Assembly: GCA_040752215.1 (NCBI GenBank)
Contig: JBFMEX010000005.1
Span: 1 to 16,137 of the forward strand
Direction of reading: 5' to 3'
Length of the DNA stretch: 16,137 nt
Source: JBFMEX01 sp040752215
Lineage (GTDB): Bacteria > Pseudomonadota > Alphaproteobacteria > Rhizobiales > Hyphomicrobiaceae
The position numbers and the translations under genes were made by a program. The first letter of the stretch is position 1, and every line of letters begins with the position of its first letter. Below the pieces are notes generated by a model that worked only from the letters and a program-made list of their open reading frames with translations, was not told the DNA's origin and searched no databases. Positions 13,056 to 16,137 of the stretch are shown one piece after another.

Positions 13056-13532
13056 ATGATCCTACGTCAATCAGCGCGCGTCCTGGCCCTGGCCGCCGCC
13101 GCGCTTCTCGCCGGTTGTGCCAGTGACGGCTCCTCGTTTCCCACCGGCTCGCTCGCCGGGGACGGCGACAAGGTCGCGACCGCGCCGAAGGTCAACCCGG
13201 CCTGCGTCGAGCTCAGCGCGCGAATCGACACTCTGCGCAAGGAAGGCTCGATCGAGCGGCTCGAGAAGGCCTCCACCGGAAAGAGCGCCAGCGTGGAGGT
13301 GAAGCGCACATCGCTCGCCAAGCAGGCGGAGCTGAACAAGGCCTACGGCGAGTATCAGGCCAAGTGCTCGACGATCACGCCGGTGCAAACCGCGGCCGTT
13401 GCACCACCCGCGGCGGCGTCGCCCACGCCTGCGACGCAGACAGCGGCCATCGCGCCGCCGACCACGAGTATCTCGAAGGCGAGCGCGAGCACCGCGGCCA
13501 AGGCCGCGGCACCAGCTGTGGCCAAGCCCTGA
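13056..13532 (+). CDS. Small predicted lipoprotein with Cys-flanked helical core and Ala/Pro-rich tail
   Basis: A 158-residue predicted lipoprotein. The signal peptide (MILRQSARVLALAAAALLAGC) ends in the lipobox LAGC with Cys21 as lipid site. Cys50 and Cys104 bracket a charged, probably helical core of 53 residues, then comes a low-complexity tail rich in Ala, Pro and Thr, compatible with an extended periplasmic linker. I chose ATG 13056, with GGGGG five bases upstream (13046-13050), over a TTG at 13044. I do not recognise a named family. The core resembles that of the next lipoprotein (see findings). Membrane and partner are unknown. Confidence 0.75.
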   Translation: MILRQSARVLALAAAALLAGCASDGSSFPTGSLAGDGDKVATAPKVNPACVELSARIDTLRKEGSIERLEKASTGKSASVEVKRTSLAKQAELNKAYGEYQAKCSTITPVQTAAVAPPAAASPTPATQTAAIAPPTTSISKASASTAAKAAAPAVAKP

Positions 13533-13583
13533 GGCAAGCTCCCGTTTCGAGCCGGCGCCGCCCCGACCAATTGTCGCGGGCGC

Positions 13584-13600
13584 CGCCGCTTTTCGCGGCG
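13584..13600 (+). terminator. Possible hairpin after the first lipoprotein gene
   Basis: CGCCGC-TTTTC-GCGGCG gives a six-bp stem with a five-base loop about 50 bases after the stop, followed by ATTTGC rather than a full T-run. A weak intrinsic terminator at best. Confidence 0.3.
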
Positions 13601-13757
13601 ATTTGCATACCGATCGTGCGCTCGAAGCGGCTTCGTCCGGCCGGCGTTGTCGATCTGCACCGATCGAGCCACAGCCGGATCCCGAGGGGTTGCGCCGCTC
13701 GTTTCACTATGTTCAAAAGGGCGCAACTGATTTGCGGCTCATTGGAGCAAAGCGGTG

Positions 13758-14057
13758 ATGACGGCTCATTCGGGTGCACTGCATGGCGCGGGAATGCTGG
13801 TGATCGTTGCAGGGCTGATGCTCGGCGGCTGCGCCAGCAACGACACCTACAAGAATGGCCCGCCCGCGATCGCGCTGCCTGCCGGCCAGACGTGCCAGAC
13901 CGTGCGCGCCGAGCTCAATCGCCTCGATGCGCGCGGCACACCGAGCCTGATCGAGTCGGCCAACGCCGGCCGCAAGCTGTCGCCGCCGCAGCGCGAGCAG
14001 GTCGATCGCTACAACCAGCTGCTCGGTCAGTATCTCGGCGCGCGTTGTCACGCCTGA
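13758..14057 (+). CDS. Small predicted lipoprotein, apparent paralogue of the preceding one
   Basis: A 99-residue predicted lipoprotein. A hydrophobic segment (GMLVIVAGLMLGGC) ends in lipobox LGGC with Cys25; the N-region lacks Lys or Arg, which is unusual for a signal peptide. Cys46 and Cys97 bracket a 50-residue helical core (TCQTVRAELNRLDARG to YNQLLGQYLGARC). GGAG at 13744-13747 lies ten bases before ATG 13758; a GTG at 13755 is an alternative. It follows the first lipoprotein on the same strand after about 225 non-coding bases. No named family recognised. Probably periplasmic and membrane-anchored. Confidence 0.72.
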   Translation: MTAHSGALHGAGMLVIVAGLMLGGCASNDTYKNGPPAIALPAGQTCQTVRAELNRLDARGTPSLIESANAGRKLSPPQREQVDRYNQLLGQYLGARCHA

Positions 14058-14162
14058 GGCGAAGGGGGGCGACCGCGCGCCGGCAGCGGACTCCGTCTCG
14101 ACGACGATTGGGACTCGCGGCACACTGACACGCTTTCACAGCGTATTGCGCGGAGCCCGCGC

Positions 14163-14282
14163 ATGAACGCCGACGCGCGAGCCCTGGCCATATTGCTGGT
14201 GATCGCCAGCATCGCCGGCTGGCCGGCGTCGCTGCTCGGCGGCGCGATCGTGGTGGTACTGGTGGCCTGGATTTTAGCGTAG
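14163..14282 (+). CDS. 39-residue hydrophobic small protein
   Basis: An ORF from ATG 14163 to TAG 14280-14282 encodes MNADARALAILLVIASIAGW and then PASLLGGAIVVVLVAWILA. It is almost wholly hydrophobic, with one or two membrane helices split by a Trp-Pro turn. GGAG at 14152-14155, seven bases before the ATG, is well placed. It lies 44 bases upstream of the glsB-type gene on the same strand. No family recognised; the good ribosome site and membrane composition are the case for it being real. Confidence 0.5.
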   Translation: MNADARALAILLVIASIAGWPASLLGGAIVVVLVAWILA

Positions 14283-14326
14283 AGATAGTCGGGATCGCGG
14301 ATCGACGGGCCACTCTGGAGCGCAAC

Positions 14327-14590
14327 ATGGACTATACGCCCTATATTCCCTGGATCGTGATGGCCGTGAACGGCTTGATCGCTGGCTGGCTCGCGGGGCT
14401 GCTGCTCGGCGGCGGCGGGCTGATCCGCAACCTCGTGGTCGGCATCATCGGCGCGTTCCTCGGAGGCGCGCTGGTGCAGGCCGGCTTGCTGCAGCTTCCA
14501 TTCGACCTCGGAGCCTGGGGGAACCAGATCGTCGTCTCCACCGTGGGCGCGATCGTGGTGATCATCCTGGCCCGGATCCTCGGGCGCTAG
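14327..14590 (+). CDS. GlsB/YeaQ/YmgE family stress-response membrane protein
   Basis: An 87-residue inner-membrane protein of the transglycosylase-associated (GlsB/YeaQ/YmgE) family. It has three hydrophobic segments rich in Gly: IPWIVMAVNGLIAGWLAGLL, NLVVGIIGAFLGGALV and IVVSTVGAIVVIILARILGR. The GWLAG and GIIGAFLGG patterns are typical of the family. The molecular role is unknown; homologues are often induced by stress. GGAG at 14317-14320 lies six bases before ATG 14327. Similar genes occur near lipA in related bacteria. Confidence 0.88.
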   Translation: MDYTPYIPWIVMAVNGLIAGWLAGLLLGGGGLIRNLVVGIIGAFLGGALVQAGLLQLPFDLGAWGNQIVVSTVGAIVVIILARILGR

Positions 14591-14630
14591 CCACGCATTG
14601 CCCGCACGCCCCGGCATTCGACGGTAGGGC

Positions 14631-14662
14631 TTGATCCGGCCCGGCGGCTCGGCCACCTATAG
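14631..14662 (+). promoter_or_regulatory. Weak candidate promoter before lipA
   Basis: TTGATC at 14631-14636 and CTATAG at 14657-14662 resemble alphaproteobacterial boxes, but the 20-base spacer is longer than the usual 17. It lies in the 105-bp gap before lipA. Confidence 0.22.
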
Positions 14663-14695
14663 GGCGAGCCGGGGCAGGCCCGGCCGGAGTCTGCG

Positions 14696-15649
14696 ATGGT
14701 CACCGTCCACGATACGCTCGGCGGCGCGCGTCCGCGCCACCCCGAGAAGGCCAGCAAGCCAAACACCCCGGTGCAACGCAAGCCGGCGTGGATCCGCGTC
14801 AGGGCACCGGGCTCGGCGGAGTACGCGGCGACGCGCCAGATCGTGCGCGAGAACGGCCTGCACACCGTGTGCGAGGAGGCGGGCTGCCCCAACGTCGGCG
14901 AATGCTGGTCGAAGCGCCACGCGACGATGATGATCATGGGCGACACCTGCACGCGCGCCTGCGCGTTCTGCAACGTGCGCACCGGTCTGCCGGCCGCCCT
15001 CGACGCCGGCGAGCCCGAGCGCGTCGCCGATGCCGTCGCCAGGCTCGGACTGACGCACGTCGTCGTCACCTCGGTCGACCGCGACGACCTCGCCGACGGC
15101 GGCGCCGCGCATTTCGCGGCCGTGATCGCGGCCATCCGCCGCGCCGCACCGGCGACCACGATCGAGGTGCTGACGCCGGATTTCCTGCGCAAGGAAGGCG
15201 CGCTCGAGACGGTCGTCGCGGCGCGCCCCGACGTCTACAACCACAACCTCGAGACGGTACCCTCGCTCTACCTCGCGATCCGGCCCGGCGCGCGCTACTT
15301 CCACTCTTTGCGATTGCTGCAGCGGGTCAAGGAGCTCGATCCCGGCATGTTCACCAAGTCCGGCATGATGGTCGGGCTCGGCGAGCGGCGCGAGGAGATC
15401 CTGCAAGTGATGGACGATCTCAGGACAGCCGCAGTCGACTTCCTGACCATCGGCCAGTACCTGCAGCCGACGCGCAAGCATGCCGAGGTGAAGCGCTTCG
15501 TGCCGCCCGACGAGTTCGAGGCTCTGGCGCGCATTGCTGGCGCCAAGGGCTTCCTGCTGGTCGCCGCAAGCCCGCTGACGCGCTCGTCCTATCACGCCGG
15601 CGAGGACTTCGCGCGGCTCAAGGCTGCGCGCCAGCGCGTGCCGACATGA
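14696..15649 (+). CDS. lipA: Lipoyl synthase (radical SAM)
   Basis: LipA inserts two sulfur atoms into protein-bound octanoyl groups to make lipoyl cofactors. The 317-residue protein has both iron-sulfur sites: the auxiliary CX4CX5C (Cys59, Cys64, Cys70) and the radical SAM CX3CX2C (Cys85, Cys89, Cys92), plus DRDDLADGGA, YNHNLETV, KSGMMVGLGE and the C-terminal RSSYHA with the Ser that ligates the auxiliary cluster. All catalytic parts are intact. CGGAG at 14685-14689 lies six bases before ATG 14696. No lipoylatable domain is encoded in this window, so its targets (for example 2-oxoglutarate dehydrogenase or glycine cleavage H protein) must be elsewhere. Confidence 0.97.
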   Translation: MVTVHDTLGGARPRHPEKASKPNTPVQRKPAWIRVRAPGSAEYAATRQIVRENGLHTVCEEAGCPNVGECWSKRHATMMIMGDTCTRACAFCNVRTGLPAALDAGEPERVADAVARLGLTHVVVTSVDRDDLADGGAAHFAAVIAAIRRAAPATTIEVLTPDFLRKEGALETVVAARPDVYNHNLETVPSLYLAIRPGARYFHSLRLLQRVKELDPGMFTKSGMMVGLGERREEILQVMDDLRTAAVDFLTIGQYLQPTRKHAEVKRFVPPDEFEALARIAGAKGFLLVAASPLTRSSYHAGEDFARLKAARQRVPT

Positions 15650-15666
15650 CCGGGAGGGAGTGAGCG

Positions 15667-16137
15667 GTGCCGCGCTTCGAGACCCGCCGTCTAGTGCCGT
15701 TCACGGCCGCCGAGATGTTCGATGTCGTCGCCGACGTCGAGGCCTATCCGGCGTTTCTGCCTCTCTGCGAGAGCCTCCAGATCATTCGCCGCGAGCAGAG
15801 CGCCGGCGGGCCGGTGCTGATCGCGCGCATGGGTGTTGGATACAAGGCGATCCGCGAGAGCTTCACGAGCCGCGTCACGCTGGACCAGGGCCGCTCCCAC
15901 GTCCTGGTCGAGTATCTCGACGGGCCGTTCCACCATCTCGAGAACCGCTGGCGGTTCACCGACACGGGGCCCGGCACGAGCACGATCGATTTCTTTATCG
16001 AGTACGAGTTCCGCTCGGCGATGCTGGGGCTGCTGATGGGCGCCATGTTCGACAAGGCGTTCCGCAAGTTCGCCGAGGCGTTCGAGGCGCGCGCGCGCCC
16101 CCGTTACGGCCCCGCGGGGGGGGGCGGGCCCGCGGGG
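15667..16137 (+). CDS. ratA: RatA/COQ10-type START-domain protein, 3' end outside the window
   Basis: The protein is a single polyketide cyclase/START-like (SRPBCC) domain of the RatA/COQ10 family, whose members bind hydrophobic ligands such as ubiquinone; E. coli RatA is also described as a ribosome association inhibitor. It starts with GTG 15667, six bases after a strong GGGAGGGAG (15652-15660), 17 bases beyond the lipA stop. Motifs: DVEAYPAFLPLCES, YLDGPFHHLENRWRF, and IEYEFRSAMLGLLMG followed by FDKAFRKFAEAFEARA. The frame is open to the last base (157 codons). The domain looks complete by about residue 140; the final Gly/Pro-rich residues come from a G-rich run at the sequence edge and may be wrong. 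Confidence 0.88.
   Translation, partial: MPRFETRRLVPFTAAEMFDVVADVEAYPAFLPLCESLQIIRREQSAGGPVLIARMGVGYKAIRESFTSRVTLDQGRSHVLVEYLDGPFHHLENRWRFTDTGPGTSTIDFFIEYEFRSAMLGLLMGAMFDKAFRKFAEAFEARARPRYGPAGGGGPAG

Overview
The window is GC-rich bacterial DNA, most likely from an alphaproteobacterium of the Hyphomicrobiales (Rhizobiales) type. This rests on gene order: eno, an ftsB/divIC-like gene, pdhA, a lipoyl-domain-fused pdhB, a DUF5076 gene, pdhC, a glsB-type gene, lipA and ratA in one direction is a familiar arrangement in that group. I cannot name a genus. The sequence shows assembly marks: a 95-bp tandem repeat at the left edge, a G-rich run at the right edge, and a 100-N gap flanked by an exact 127-bp duplication, which looks like a contig-end overlap rather than biology.

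Layout. Positions 1-473 hold the repeats and no gene I can support. Position 474-2171 (+) is a YbaL/KefB-type cation:proton antiporter. From 2474 to 7096 there is a queuosine-precursor cluster, mostly on the minus strand: GFA-family protein, queC, a small conserved protein overlapping queC, then (plus strand) the preQ0/preQ1 transporter yhhQ, then (minus) a NIPSNAP protein, queE, queD, a heptad-repeat coiled-coil protein broken by the gap, and queF. QueD, QueE and QueC build preQ0, QueF reduces it to preQ1, and YhhQ imports the same precursors. QueD carries Asn where the catalytic Cys of the CxxxHGH motif is expected.

From 7289 rightwards everything is on the plus strand: enolase, the FtsB-like protein, then a pyruvate dehydrogenase locus in its usual place but with altered active sites. 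E1-alpha has GER instead of the GDG of the thiamine diphosphate motif. E1-beta has GVDV instead of GEEV. The lipoyl domain fused to E1-beta has Arg in place of the lipoyl-lysine. E2 has no lipoyl domain of its own, Leu in place of the catalytic His of DHRxxDG, and His in place of the Ser of the TxSNLGM strand. No dihydrolipoamide dehydrogenase gene is present. The reading frames are otherwise open, full length and tightly spaced, and the binding parts (peripheral subunit-binding domain, E1 assembly regions) look retained. This points to a catalytically dead or repurposed pseudo-PDH complex, and it is the most notable content of the window.

Where lpdA might be expected there are two small tandem, apparently related lipoproteins, a 39-residue hydrophobic ORF and a GlsB-type membrane protein. 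Lipoyl synthase (lipA), whose motifs are intact, and the start of a RatA/COQ10-like gene follow, the latter running off the right edge.
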